Shown here one piece after another: positions 1 through 8,968 of a stretch of 64,000 nucleotides of DNA. A model generated the notes under the pieces. That model searched no databases and was not told where the DNA came from. It saw only the letters and a program-made list of their open reading frames with translations. Source of the DNA: AV40 sp963817335. GTDB lineage: Bacteria; Verrucomicrobiota; Verrucomicrobiia; Chthoniobacterales; UBA10450. The position numbers were made by a program, and so were the translations under genes. The first letter of the stretch is position 1. Every line of letters starts with the position of its first letter. Location of the stretch: assembly GCA_963817335.1 (NCBI GenBank), contig CAWFNX010000005.1:1426001-1490000 (forward strand), in the 5' to 3' direction.

Positions 1-987
1 GGAACGAGTCGCTTGTAACTGTTGGTTGTCGGATTCGTAATGCAGGTAAGCGCGGGCGCGTGTTTCAAAATTCCGCCGATGAAAAAGAGCGCCATGTCGC
101 TCAACCCGGCGTAACCGTTGCCGGCAAAGAGCGGCTTGTCGTCCGTTCCAAAGCGACATGTGGGTGTGCATGCCCGAGCCGTTGTCGCCGAAGAGCGGTT
201 TCGGCATGAAGGTCACGGTCTTGTTGTGCCGCTTGGCGACGTTGCGAACGATGTATTTGTAATACTGCAGGCAGTCGCCCATGCGTTTGAGCGGCGCGAA
301 ACGAATATCGATCTCAGCCTGGCCGGCGGTGGCGACTTCGTGGTGCTGGCGCTCGATCGGGATGCCGGCTTTCTCCAGCTCCAGACACATCTCGTTGCGA
401 ATGTCCTGCAACGAATCCATCGGCGCGACCGGGAAATAGCCTTCCTTCGGGCGAATTTTGTAGCCGAGGTTTGGAAACTCTTCTCGTCGCGCTGTTCCAA
501 TGGCCTTCGACGCTGTCGACAAAATGCATCGAGGCGTTGCCTTGATAACTGAATCGCACGTCGTCGAAGATGAAGAACTCCGCTTCCGGCCCGAAGAACG
601 CGGTGTCGGCGATGCCGGTGCTCTGCAAATATGCTTCGGCTTTTTCGGCAACCCCGCGCGGGTCGCGATCGTACGGCTCGCGCGTGATCGGATCGACGAT
701 CGTGCAGATCAGGACGAGCGTCGGTTCGGCGTTGAAGATATCGATCCAAGCCGTCGCCGGATCGGGAATGACGAGCATGTCGGAGGCGTTGATGACTCTC
801 CAGCCGCGGATGCTCGACCCGTCGAAGCCGAGCCCATCTTTGAAAATTTCCTCATCGTATTCGGTGAGCGTGGTGGTGAAATGCTGCCACGTCCCGAGCA
901 GGTCGGTGAACTTGAAGTCTACAATTTCACGTCGTGGTCTTTGATCATTTTGCTGACGTCGGATGGAGTTTTGTCTTTAGAAGCCAT
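1..987 (-). CDS. glnA: Glutamine synthetase type I, 5' part, two apparent frameshifts
   Basis: Encodes the N-terminal two thirds of ATP-dependent L-glutamate:ammonia ligase, the central ammonium-assimilation enzyme; the rest lies beyond the window start. Translation begins MASKDKTPSDV at the ATG at 987 and runs through GFDGSSIRGW and AEFFIFDDVRFS, as in GSI enzymes. After EGHWN (about 500) the family sequence (FPNLGYKI, KEGYFPV) continues one frame over, and near 150, after GSGMHTH, it shifts again before DKPLFAG. Both sites look like single-base indels. With glnB just upstream on the same strand this is a glnB-glnA operon. Because glnA is normally essential for ammonium assimilation and glnB next door is also shifted, sequencing or assembly error is as likely as true decay. 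Family identity is certain; gene integrity is not. Confidence 0.9.
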
Positions 988-992
988 TACGG

Positions 993-1025
993 GTTGAGGA
1001 GTTGAGGTGTTGAGTGGTTGAGTTG
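993..1025. repeat. (GTTGAGNN)n octamer array between glnB and glnA
   Basis: Four octamer units of the form GTTGAG plus two variable bases, ending in a degenerate copy. It occupies part of the 142-bp spacer between glnB and glnA, so it would be transcribed as part of the operon leader of glnA. Same family as the arrays at 52-53, 56 and 61-63 kb. Confidence 0.7.
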
Positions 1026-1129
1026 TGAAAAACAATGTGAACAACCGGGTCGGTTATTCACAAAAGGGAGCGAAAATAAATGGAGCCGAGCCAACCCATC
1101 GATTGATGGGTTAATTCGGTTTTGCGTCA

Positions 1130-1469
1130 TCAAACTGCTTTTTCGCCGATCTCTTCCGTGCGAATGCGGATTGCGTGTTCTACTGGAAGCACGAAAACTT
1201 TTCCGTCGCCGATTTTGCCGGTTTTGGCCGCGCCGACGACTGCCGCTGACGGCTTTGTCGACCATGTCGTCGGCCATCACGACTTCGACTTTCACTTTCG
1301 GCAGGAAATCGACGGTGTATTCGCTGCCGCGATAGATTTCAGTGTGGCCTTTCTGGCGGCCGAAGCCTTTTACTTCGGTCACGGTCATGCCTTCGATCCC
1401 GAGCTCGGCCAGGGCTTCCTTGACCTCCTCGAGTTTGAACGGCTTGATGATCGCTTCCAGTTTTTTCAT
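1130..1469 (-). CDS. glnB: Nitrogen regulatory protein P-II, one apparent frameshift
   Basis: P-II is a trimeric signal transducer that senses 2-oxoglutarate and ATP/ADP and controls glutamine synthetase or ammonium transport. The start is the ATG at 1469, with GAGG about 9 bases upstream. The sequence opens MKKLEAIIKPFKLEEVKEAL and carries the T-loop RGSEYTVDFLPK with the uridylylatable Tyr51. After MVDKAVS an extra base near 1243 shifts the frame; on the other side the family C-terminus continues perfectly (VVGAAKTGKIGDGKVFV, RIRTEEIGEKAV) to a TGA at 1130. Correcting one base gives 112 residues, exactly the family length. As drawn, the uncorrected frame would replace the C-terminal third. 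It precedes glnA on the same strand. Confidence 0.88.
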
Positions 1470-1598
1470 TTGGCCTCGCCGCGCAGTTATTCACATCAGG
1501 GGCTGACCCGCGGCACGCGCTTCCTTAACAACGCGTTCGTGCGATTGCAAACAAGAAATTTCTTCTGTGTGCCTTTGTCACTGCTGCTCTTTGAGAAT

Positions 1599-1745
1599 GA
1601 TAATAGCCCAGCGTTTTAACGCTGGGCGCGTAATAGATAAAGCGAATCGAGTCCGGCAGGACGAAAGACAGCTTCTGTCGTCCCTGACGGGACTTGGAAC
1701 GTCATGGGAACGTTCATCCCAGCGCTGAGGCGCTGGGCTATTATC
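1599..1745. repeat. Hairpin-bounded REP/MITE-like element
   Basis: The ends are perfect inverted repeats (GATAATAGCCCAGCG at 1599-1613, its complement at 1731-1745). Each end is itself a hairpin: GCCCAGCGTT/AACGCTGGGC at 1606-1627 and CCCAGCGC/GCGCTGGG at 1718-1737. The interior holds further dyads (GGACGA...TCGTCC, GTCC...GGAC, GAACGT...ACGTTC). It fills much of the 450-bp gap between glnB and dnaE, which otherwise shows no gene. No transposase is nearby. A solo hairpin of the same sequence lies at 14293-14322. Confidence 0.75.
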
Positions 1746-1922
1746 AATTTCTGCAGGACCCGCACAGTTCGTTCGAGACGACAGAAAAAAATTTGCGAGC
1801 ACGAATGCTTGGCAAATTTGACGAGACACGGTTGACTGCATTTATATCTACGATGCCGCTCGATTCGTTCCCCCCCTTTCAGAAATTCGCGGCCGAACAA
1901 TCTCCGGAGGCGCACGCTGGTA

Positions 1923-4900
1923 ATGCCTGATTCGTTCGTTCATCTCCATCTTCACACCGAATATTCGCTGCTCGATGGTGCGATCCGAATGCGCGAGCTG
2001 ATGCGCAAAGCGGCCGAATATGACATGCCCGCCGTGGCCATGACCGATCATGGAAATCTCTTCGGCGCGATTGAATTTTACCAGGAAGCGCAGCGCGCCG
2101 GCATCAAACCGATCATCGGATGCGAGGCTTACATTGCGCCGCGTTCGCATAAGGAGAAGGCCAATTCGATTCGGGAAGCGGCCTATCACTTCACTTTGCT
2201 GGCCGAAAATGAAATCGGGTATCGCAACCTGGTTAAGCTGATCACCACCGCGCACCTGGACGGGTTTCATTACCGGCCACGGATCGACAAAGAGCTGCTG
2301 GCGCAACATTCGGCCGGACTAATCGGACTGAGCGGGTGTCTGGCTAGCGAAGTAAATTCAGCGCTTCAGGCGAACAATGTTCAAAAAGCAACGGCCGCAG
2401 CGGCCGAATATCGCGACATCCTCGGCAAAGAGAACTTCTTCGTCGAGCTGCACGATCACGGCCTGGAGGAACAAAAGTGGTGCAACGCGGTGTTGCCAAA
2501 AATTGCGAAGGACCTCGGGGTTGGCCTGGTCGCGGCCAACGACGTCCATTTTCTGCGCCGCGACGATCATGACGCGCACGATGTGATGCTGTGCATTGGC
2601 ACGGGGAAAATGGTCCAGGACGAAGCGCGGATGCGTTATGCGCCGGAGCTTTATTTCAAATCGCCCGCGGAAATGCGCGAATTGTTCAAGGAGCATCCGG
2701 ACGCGATCACGAATACGCTGAGAATCGGCGAACGCTGCGACGTTACCATTGAGTTTGGGCGCTCTAAATATCCCGAGTACACGGTGCCGTCGGGACAGAC
2801 GCGGGAAGCGTATTTGCGCGAGCTGTGCGACAAGGGACTCGGGGAACGGTATGGCGAGCGCGCGAAGTCTGACACGCAACTTCGCGAGCGACTCGCTTAT
2901 GAACTCGGCGTGCTCGAGCGCACTGGTTTTATCAGCTACATCCTGATCGTCTGGGATTTTATCCACTTTGCCAAGGGTCGCGGGATTCCGGTCGGCCCGG
3001 GACGCGGTTCGGCTGCTGGATCGCTCGTCGCTTACGTCTTGGGGATTACCGACATCGACCCGCTGCAATTCGGATTGATTTTCGAGCGCTTTTTAAATCC
3101 GGACCGCGTGTCGCCGCCTGATATCGACGTCGATTTCTGCGAAGCGCGTCGAGGCGAGGTATTGGAATACGTCCGGCAAAAATACGGCGACCGCCGGGTC
3201 GCCCAGATCATAACCTTTGGAAAACTAAAGGCGAAAAGCGTGGTGCGCGATGTTGGGCGGGTAATGGGATTGCCGTATCGCGACGCCGATCGGATTGCGC
3301 GAATGATTCCGAACGAGTTGGGAATCACCCTCGATTCGGCTGCGGAAAAAAATTCGGAATTGAAACGAGCGATCGCGACCGAGGCGCAAACGAAGCAGTT
3401 GTTCGAATACGCGAAGATTCTCGAGGGACTTTCTCGCAACGCGGGGGTGCATGCCGCCGGCGTGGTTATCGCCGATCGCGATCTCTCCGATTACATTCCG
3501 CTCTGTCGCGACGTTAAGGGCAACGACGTGATCAGTCAGTACCCGATGGGGCCGCTGAACGATCTCGGGTTGCTCAAGATGGATTTCCTCGGGCTGAAAA
3601 CGTTGACGGTGATTGAGGACACCACCGTGTTGATTCGCAAACGCGAGCCGGAATTTTCGCCAAAAAATATTCCGTTGAACGACAAGGCTGCGTTCGATCT
3701 TTACAACCGCGGCGAAACGATCGGCCTGTTCCAAATGGAATCGGGGGGAATGACGAACTTGTCGAAGCAGTTCGAGGTCAAAAAGCTCGACGACATTATC
3801 GCGTTGATCGCGCTTTATCGGCCGGGGCCGATGGAGCTGATTCCCGATTACGTGAAAGCGAAGAAGGGGATCACCCCGATCAAATATTTGCATCCGTTGC
3901 TGGAGGAAATCTGCTCCGACACCTACGGGATCATGATTTACCAGGAGCAGGTGATGGCGGCGGCGAGCAAACTTGCCGGCTACTCACTTTCCCAAGCGGA
4001 TTTGCTCCGCCGGGCGATGGGCAAGAAAGATCGCGAGAAAATGGCGAAAGAGCGCAAGAACTTCATCGAAGGTTGCGCTCGCACGAACAAGATTCCGGAG
4101 AAAAAGGCGAACGCGATCTTCGATTTGCTGGAAAAGTTCGCCGGCTACGGATTCAACAAGAGTCACAGCGCGGCCTACGGCGTCATCAGTTATCAAACCG
4201 CATATTTGAAATCGCATTATCCGGTCGAGTTCATGGCCGGTTTGCTGAGCAACGAAATCAACAATACCGACAAAATTTCGATCTTCGTCGGTGAGTGCAA
4301 ACGGATGGGCGTTTCGATTCTGCCACCGGACATCAACAAGAGCAGTTTGAAATTCACTCCCGAATCGCACGACGGCCAAATGGCGATCCGTTATGGTTTG
4401 GCTGCGATCAAGAACGTGGGCGAATCGGCGATGCAAATGTCGATCGACGAGCGCGAGCGGGCGGGGGGTTACACTTCGTTGGAGGATTTTTGCGGGCGTA
4501 TTGGAACGCGAATCGCCAATCGCAAAATGCTGGAAAGTTTGATCAAGTCCGGCGCCTTCGATTTTCTGGGTCGGGATCGCGCCGAACTTTATGCCTGCAT
4601 TGACGAATCGCTTTCCTGCGCTGCTGCCGCGCAACGCGACCGGACGGTTGGACAGGTTTCGCTGTTCGACGAAGAAACCCATGCTGCGACCACGCGGAAG
4701 CGAGTGGTCCCGCCCTGGAGCGACCATGAAAAACTTTCCTACGAGAAAGAGCTCCTCGGATTTTATGTCAGCGGGCACCCCCTCGATTCCTATGCCGATC
4801 TTTTCTTGGGCAAGAATTATCAGCCGATCACGTCGTTAGGCGATTTGGAAGACCGTTCCCAATTTAAAATCGCGGGGGTGATCGTTCAGGTAGAGAAAAA

Positions 4901-5402
4901 ATTCACCCGCAAAGACGGAAAGCCGTTCGCGGTGATCTGGCTGGAGGACCGCACCGGCGCCCTTGAGATCGTAGTTTGGAACGATGTCTTCGTGACGGTC
5001 TCGGAACTTCTCGAGCCTGGCCGCGTGTTAGAGCTCCGCGGCACGATCGACACCCGGGGCGATTCGCTTCGCGCCACCGCGCAAAAAGTCAGAGTTCCGA
5101 TCGCCAGCAAAACCAATGGCGCCTCAAATGGAAACGGCAACCGCAACTCGATTGATGAAACTGCGGTGCTCCTGCAGTTTTCGCCCGCGACCACAACCGA
5201 AGAGTTGCGCGAGGTGCGCGAGCTTCTTGCCAGCTCGCCCGGTCAACGGCGGGTTCAGCTTTTGTTCGATCGCCCCAATGCCGAACCGTTACGGGTCGAT
5301 GCCGGCCCCGACTTGCGGGTCGATCTTACCCACGAGCTCGAACAAAAGCTGATGCGCTGGCTCGTGACGACGAAATCCGAACGCCGCGGCGATACGCTTT
5401 AG
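1923..5402 (+). CDS. dnaE: DNA polymerase III subunit alpha
   Basis: Catalytic subunit of the replicative polymerase, family C, 1159 residues, the usual length. An N-terminal PHP domain begins FVHLHLHTEYSLLDG and includes MTDHGN. The polymerase core shows VGPGRGSAAGSLVAY and the metal-binding PDIDVDF with acidic residues at about 400, 402 and 404. Further on are ALYRPGPMELIPDY, YQEQVMAAASKLAGYS and the fingers-region LLRRAMGKK. A helix-hairpin-helix segment and an OB-fold (KIAGVIVQVEKKFT, about 985 on) follow. The last roughly 60 residues after an Asn/Gly-rich linker (SNGNGNRN) are a small C-terminal domain. GGAGG lies 12 bases before the ATG. The reading frame is intact, unlike the neighbouring glnB and glnA. 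Confidence 0.98.
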   Translation: MPDSFVHLHLHTEYSLLDGAIRMRELMRKAAEYDMPAVAMTDHGNLFGAIEFYQEAQRAGIKPIIGCEAYIAPRSHKEKANSIREAAYHFTLLAENEIGYRNLVKLITTAHLDGFHYRPRIDKELLAQHSAGLIGLSGCLASEVNSALQANNVQKATAAAAEYRDILGKENFFVELHDHGLEEQKWCNAVLPKIAKDLGVGLVAANDVHFLRRDDHDAHDVMLCIGTGKMVQDEARMRYAPELYFKSPAEMRELFKEHPDAITNTLRIGERCDVTIEFGRSKYPEYTVPSGQTREAYLRELCDKGLGERYGERAKSDTQLRERLAYELGVLERTGFISYILIVWDFIHFAKGRGIPVGPGRGSAAGSLVAYVLGITDIDPLQFGLIFERFLNPDRVSPPDIDVDFCEARRGEVLEYVRQKYGDRRVAQIITFGKLKAKSVVRDVGRVMGLPYRDADRIARMIPNELGITLDSAAEKNSELKRAIATEAQTKQLFEYAKILEGLSRNAGVHAAGVVIADRDLSDYIPLCRDVKGNDVISQYPMGPLNDLGLLKMDFLGLKTLTVIEDTTVLIRKREPEFSPKNIPLNDKAAFDLYNRGETIGLFQMESGGMTNLSKQFEVKKLDDIIALIALYRPGPMELIPDYVKAKKGITPIKYLHPLLEEICSDTYGIMIYQEQVMAAASKLAGYSLSQADLLRRAMGKKDREKMAKERKNFIEGCARTNKIPEKKANAIFDLLEKFAGYGFNKSHSAAYGVISYQTAYLKSHYPVEFMAGLLSNEINNTDKISIFVGECKRMGVSILPPDINKSSLKFTPESHDGQMAIRYGLAAIKNVGESAMQMSIDERERAGGYTSLEDFCGRIGTRIANRKMLESLIKSGAFDFLGRDRAELYACIDESLSCAAAAQRDRTVGQVSLFDEETHAATTRKRVVPPWSDHEKLSYEKELLGFYVSGHPLDSYADLFLGKNYQPITSLGDLEDRSQFKIAGVIVQVEKKFTRKDGKPFAVIWLEDRTGALEIVVWNDVFVTVSELLEPGRVLELRGTIDTRGDSLRATAQKVRVPIASKTNGASNGNGNRNSIDETAVLLQFSPATTTEELREVRELLASSPGQRRVQLLFDRPNAEPLRVDAGPDLRVDLTHELEQKLMRWLVTTKSERRGDTL

Positions 5403-5482
5403 GTCTGGCGTTTCACATTTCCCGGTAAACTTTCGTCCCCGATTAAATGTCATTCGGCGCAGCCCCGCCGCGGGCTCAAATG

Positions 5483-5594
5483 AACTTGAATGCTTTTTGC
5501 ATTCAGGTTTCCTGAACACCAATTAATCTTGAATGCATATTGCATTCGAGATCAATCGCACTCCTTCATAATTGAAATGCTTAATGCATTCAAG
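5483..5594. repeat. Three regularly spaced GAATGC...GCATTC dyads
   Basis: In the 245-bp gap between convergent dnaE and the AsmA-like gene there are three palindromes: TGAATGC-N5-GCATTCA at 5487-5505, GAATGCA-TAT-TGCATTC at 5531-5547 and TTGAAATGC-N5-GCATTCAA at 5572-5593. Their centres are 43-44 bp apart, about four helical turns. They lie downstream of both flanking genes, so they are not operators of either; function unknown. A GC-rich dyad (AGCCC...GGGCT) at 5461-5476 lies just before them. Confidence 0.7.
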
Positions 5595-5647
5595 TTGACG
5601 GGGGAGTGAGGTCTGGGAGCAGCGCAGACGCCGGGTCGGCTTCGGTC

Positions 5648-7921
5648 TTAGCGGCGCTTGGTTTTTTTGCGCGGCTTTTCGGGGGCCGGCGTCGGTTTCG
5701 GATGTAGACCGAAGGTGAACGATTGCTGCGCCGGTTTCTCGCCGAAGCATAATGGGACTTTGGTCGCGTCGGACGGGATCGGTTGGCCTTCGGCGGTGAT
5801 TGCAGCCTGTCGCGAAGTCATTGTCCATCCGCCGTCGAACATGCTGCCACGCAACTCGATTTGATTGATCATTGGTGCGAGGGTGATTCCGACTGGTTGA
5901 AGATTGACTCGATCGACGCACGAACTTGGAGGCGTGGTCATGGCAAAAACCGGGACGCTCGGGAAAATATCGATCTTCGTTTCAGCCAGGTCGTGAAAAT
6001 CGATGCTGCCGCGGAGCGAGACGTCGACGTCGTTTGTGGCGGCGTTAAGGAATTCGATTTGGCCGTGCTCGCCATCGAAAGTTATCCGCGCGCTGGCCTG
6101 AGTGAAATCCAGCGGGCCATTTTGCAGTTTCGCATTCACCAGCTGCACGTCGCCGGAAATGTGGGGATGTTGAAGGGTTTGGTTCCAGGAAATCGCCCCG
6201 CTCACGATGCCTTCATCGAAAATCGGCGGGTGAAAAAATTGCGGCGCGCTGGTCAGGACAACGGTAGGAAAGCTGATCTGCGCGTCCAATGGCGAAGCAA
6301 GAAATGCTTTCCAATCTTCGCCCAGTTTCAACGGAAACTTCGCGTTTACTTCCACCTGACTTGAACCGGGCAAGGTGAAACTGCCATGCGCATCCCACTC
6401 ACCGGAAGAAATCTTCGCCTCAAGTTGAATGGGAATGGCAGCCCCGGAAGCGGGCCGGCCGAGCAGAAAGTATTCGCCAGCATCGCGAACTTTCGCCTCG
6501 ATCGTGCCGGAATAATCCTGCTCGTGCGAGATATCGATCCTGCCCTGGGCGCGAACCAAATCTTTTTTGCGCATGACTTCGAATTGCTCGAGCTCGAGCT
6601 CGCTCCCTTTCAAATTTAGTTTGGCGCTTAAATGATCGATCTGTCGTTTGAATAGGGATAGAGAACTTCCGCTGGCGATGAGATGGCCTCCGAATTTTCG
6701 CTCACGCGCGCTCACCGTCCCTTCAATCGTAACTGCGCCCGCAAAATCGCCGCGGCTCGCGCCAAACAATTCCGCAAACTGGCCAAGATCGTTGATCGAT
6801 CCTGAAATTTGGCCGCGAAAATCCGGGTTCAGCCAGTCGGAAGACTTCGAAGGCAAGGCGCCATCGCCGTTCATGGTCAGCTGGTTTTGACGTTGCTTGA
6901 TGTAGAGCTGCTGCAACTGGATCTGGCGATTGTAAAAGACCGCGCCGAGCATGATCAGGTCGGCGGACCGATTGTGCCAGCTCAGTTCATTGAGTTCGGT
7001 CCAAATCGACGCGGTCCCGGCCAGCGGATCGCGCGGATCGCCGCGGAACGTAAAATAACAGGCGCGAAGCGACCCGCCGAGTCGATCGGTGAAGCCAAGC
7101 GCTTCGGATGTTTGGGCAAGGGAAATTCCGGTGGCGGTGCCGGCCAGGTTCCAAATTGAATGTTGTCCAGCCCATTCGTTGGAAATGCTGGCGCGAATTT
7201 TTCCGCCCAGCACATCGAGATCGAATTGAAGGTCGGCTCGTTCGTCATCGAGCCGCGAAAGATCGATCAGCAGCGATTGAAGGTCGAGCCCGCGCGCGAG
7301 ATTGAGGCCGCCGATGGTGAGCCGTTTTTCCTGCCACTTGGTCGCGCCTCGCAATTGGGAAAAAGTTTGGCGAAACATCGGCGACGTGATCGCGACTTCG
7401 CCGGCCGAAAAGCGACCGGCCTCAATTTGGTTTCCTGAAATGGAGGCGTTACGGATCAGCACGATCGACGGACCGTTCTCGACTCGCAGATCAAGCCGGT
7501 CGATCTGGAAATTTGCGGGTAGCAACGCCTGCAATGCGCGCCAGTTGAAATCGAGCGGGCGTTGACCGCCGGAAAAATCACGACGGATTTCGGCCCGGCC
7601 ATTTTGGATCGACAACGCGTGAACGCCATCGGATTTGCCGGGGATAAGTCTGGCCAACTTCAGATGAAGCGTCACATGCTCGGCATTGAAATCGATTTGA
7701 GTGGCCACCGCCGCCTCGTTGGTGACGCGGATGCGATCGATCGAAACCGGCCGCAATAGCGGTGCTTCGATTTTTCCGATCTCGATTTTCAGATGTTGGC
7801 GCCGCGCCTGCCAGTAAAGCCAACCCCGAATCGAGGCGGAGGTCAGGGCGGGGGACAGCGCGACGCCGGCTAGCGCGGCCAGCACAATGATGGCGATCAG
7901 TAGCAGACGTTTTCGTGGCAT
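5648..7921 (-). CDS. AsmA/TamB-like envelope protein
   Basis: A 757-residue protein with one N-terminal membrane anchor (RLLLIAIIVLAALAGVALSPAL) followed by a long stretch of repeated beta-strand segments such as LEQFEVMRKKDLVRAQGRIDI and GTIEAKVRDAGEY. This is the style of AsmA/TamB (repeating beta-groove) proteins, thought to bridge inner and outer membranes for lipid transport or barrel assembly. The C-terminus is Lys/Arg/Pro-rich (PAPEKPRKKTKRR) rather than the TamB DUF490 end seen in the other family member at 20.7-24.6 kb. It lies 47 bp downstream of the DUF4230 gene on the same strand, so they probably form an operon. The fold class is inferred; the substrate is unknown. Confidence 0.7.
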   Translation of the reverse strand: MPRKRLLLIAIIVLAALAGVALSPALTSASIRGWLYWQARRQHLKIEIGKIEAPLLRPVSIDRIRVTNEAAVATQIDFNAEHVTLHLKLARLIPGKSDGVHALSIQNGRAEIRRDFSGGQRPLDFNWRALQALLPANFQIDRLDLRVENGPSIVLIRNASISGNQIEAGRFSAGEVAITSPMFRQTFSQLRGATKWQEKRLTIGGLNLARGLDLQSLLIDLSRLDDERADLQFDLDVLGGKIRASISNEWAGQHSIWNLAGTATGISLAQTSEALGFTDRLGGSLRACYFTFRGDPRDPLAGTASIWTELNELSWHNRSADLIMLGAVFYNRQIQLQQLYIKQRQNQLTMNGDGALPSKSSDWLNPDFRGQISGSINDLGQFAELFGASRGDFAGAVTIEGTVSARERKFGGHLIASGSSLSLFKRQIDHLSAKLNLKGSELELEQFEVMRKKDLVRAQGRIDISHEQDYSGTIEAKVRDAGEYFLLGRPASGAAIPIQLEAKISSGEWDAHGSFTLPGSSQVEVNAKFPLKLGEDWKAFLASPLDAQISFPTVVLTSAPQFFHPPIFDEGIVSGAISWNQTLQHPHISGDVQLVNAKLQNGPLDFTQASARITFDGEHGQIEFLNAATNDVDVSLRGSIDFHDLAETKIDIFPSVPVFAMTTPPSSCVDRVNLQPVGITLAPMINQIELRGSMFDGGWTMTSRQAAITAEGQPIPSDATKVPLCFGEKPAQQSFTFGLHPKPTPAPEKPRKKTKRR

Positions 7922-7968
7922 CGCGTGGTCATTGCTTTAATCGCAAACGCCCAGCGCGCAAAGCCGGT

Positions 7969-8676
7969 TTATTTGGGTGCGATCGGGGTCGGCGATTCGG
8001 CCGGCATCGGACTGGTAAACACCAAGTGAATCGGCTGCCGCGCGTGGATCCGTTTGTTGAGCTGGCTTTGTAATTCCTGCTCGGCCTCCGCCGGCAAACC
8101 GATCTCGATCGCCTCCTTCCGCGCCATTTCCGGCAGCTGCGCCAGCTCGTTTTCCAAATCGGCACCTGAGATGTGGTTCCAAAGACCATTCTCCAGCGCG
8201 AGCACGTCGACCCGATCTTCTTCGACGCCGACAATTTGGGCGTGCGGCAGCTGGATCGCGATTTCGTCCGGTCGCACATCGACCGTTACGTCCTGGCGCA
8301 AATCAAAGCCGGCTTTGACCGTAAACGTTCCGCTCAACTTGATTCGCTTGGAGCTGCCGGCCCAGGTGTGCGCGAATTCGCGTTTCACTTTCAATTGCTT
8401 GGTCAGGGTTGCGAGCTCCGCGGCGGGCGAAGACGTTCCGTTGACGACGGTTCGATTATTGATCGTGATTCTCGGCTGCAGATTGGCGACATCGATAAAG
8501 GCCGAACGCAAATCTCTTCCGAGACGTTCGATATCTTCGGTGCCCTGGCCGATGGTACGGGCAGGCCACGTTTCCAATCGCAGGAAAACGAATACCGCCC
8601 CGGCGGCCAAAATTAAGACAACGATCGTCACCGCCGCCGGCCAGGAAAACTTAGCGGATTCTTCGGAATTCGACAT
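7969..8676 (-). CDS. DUF4230 membrane-anchored protein
   Basis: 235 residues. A short cytosolic N-terminus is followed by one transmembrane helix (PAAVTIVVLILAAGAVFVFL, about 13-32) and an exported domain. The stretch ELATLTKQLKVKREFAHTW, then IKLSGTFTVKAGFDL and VDVRPDEIAIQLPHAQIVGV, matches the DUF4230 pattern as I know it. Function is unknown. It is probably the first gene of a two-gene unit with the AsmA/TamB-like protein, which hints at an envelope role. The start ATG at 8676 is preceded by low-complexity repeat text related to TTGGACGTTGGG. Confidence 0.75.
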   Translation of the reverse strand: MSNSEESAKFSWPAAVTIVVLILAAGAVFVFLRLETWPARTIGQGTEDIERLGRDLRSAFIDVANLQPRITINNRTVVNGTSSPAAELATLTKQLKVKREFAHTWAGSSKRIKLSGTFTVKAGFDLRQDVTVDVRPDEIAIQLPHAQIVGVEEDRVDVLALENGLWNHISGADLENELAQLPEMARKEAIEIGLPAEAEQELQSQLNKRIHARQPIHLVFTSPMPAESPTPIAPK

Positions 8677-8968
8677 TGGGTGTTGGACGTTGGGAGTTCG
8701 ACGTTTTCTTCAATCCCCAAAAAAGTACCGCCCCCCACGCCCGATGGGCGTGAAGGGCGGCTGTTCCCCCCAGAACAATTTATAAAGCTGTGGTGCTAGT
8801 AGCCGAGCTTCCGGTATGCCGCAACAAAAATTTCCAAGAATTATCAGCACTTTTGGCTCCTAAGGCAAGTGGCGCCTTGGGGCGGGGTTAAAAAAAGAAA
8901 AAAGCGACCGTTCCTGCCCTGAACCGCGCCATACTTGCGGAGGCCGCCGATGCGCGGTTTAGTTTTAT
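8677..8968. other. Divergent intergenic region with GC-rich hairpins
   Basis: Promoter region between the divergent DUF4230 and yqgE genes. It holds a nested hairpin (CCGCCC...GGGCGG around ACGCCC-GAT-GGGCGT, about 8729-8760) and an imperfect dyad near 8860-8880 (CCTAAGGC ... GCGCCTTGG). No short gene was seen. Confidence 0.5.

Noticed and set aside
118..997. Plus-strand open frames over glnA
   Set aside because: They are shadows of the minus-strand glutamine synthetase; their proteins are Arg/Val-rich and unlike any family.
5483..5594. CRISPR array
   Set aside because: Only three units, palindromes differ, spacing sequences are short, and there are no cas genes.
8054..8785. 243-codon plus-strand frame opposite DUF4230
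   Set aside because: Shadow frame; the minus-strand protein has a clear TM and family motifs.
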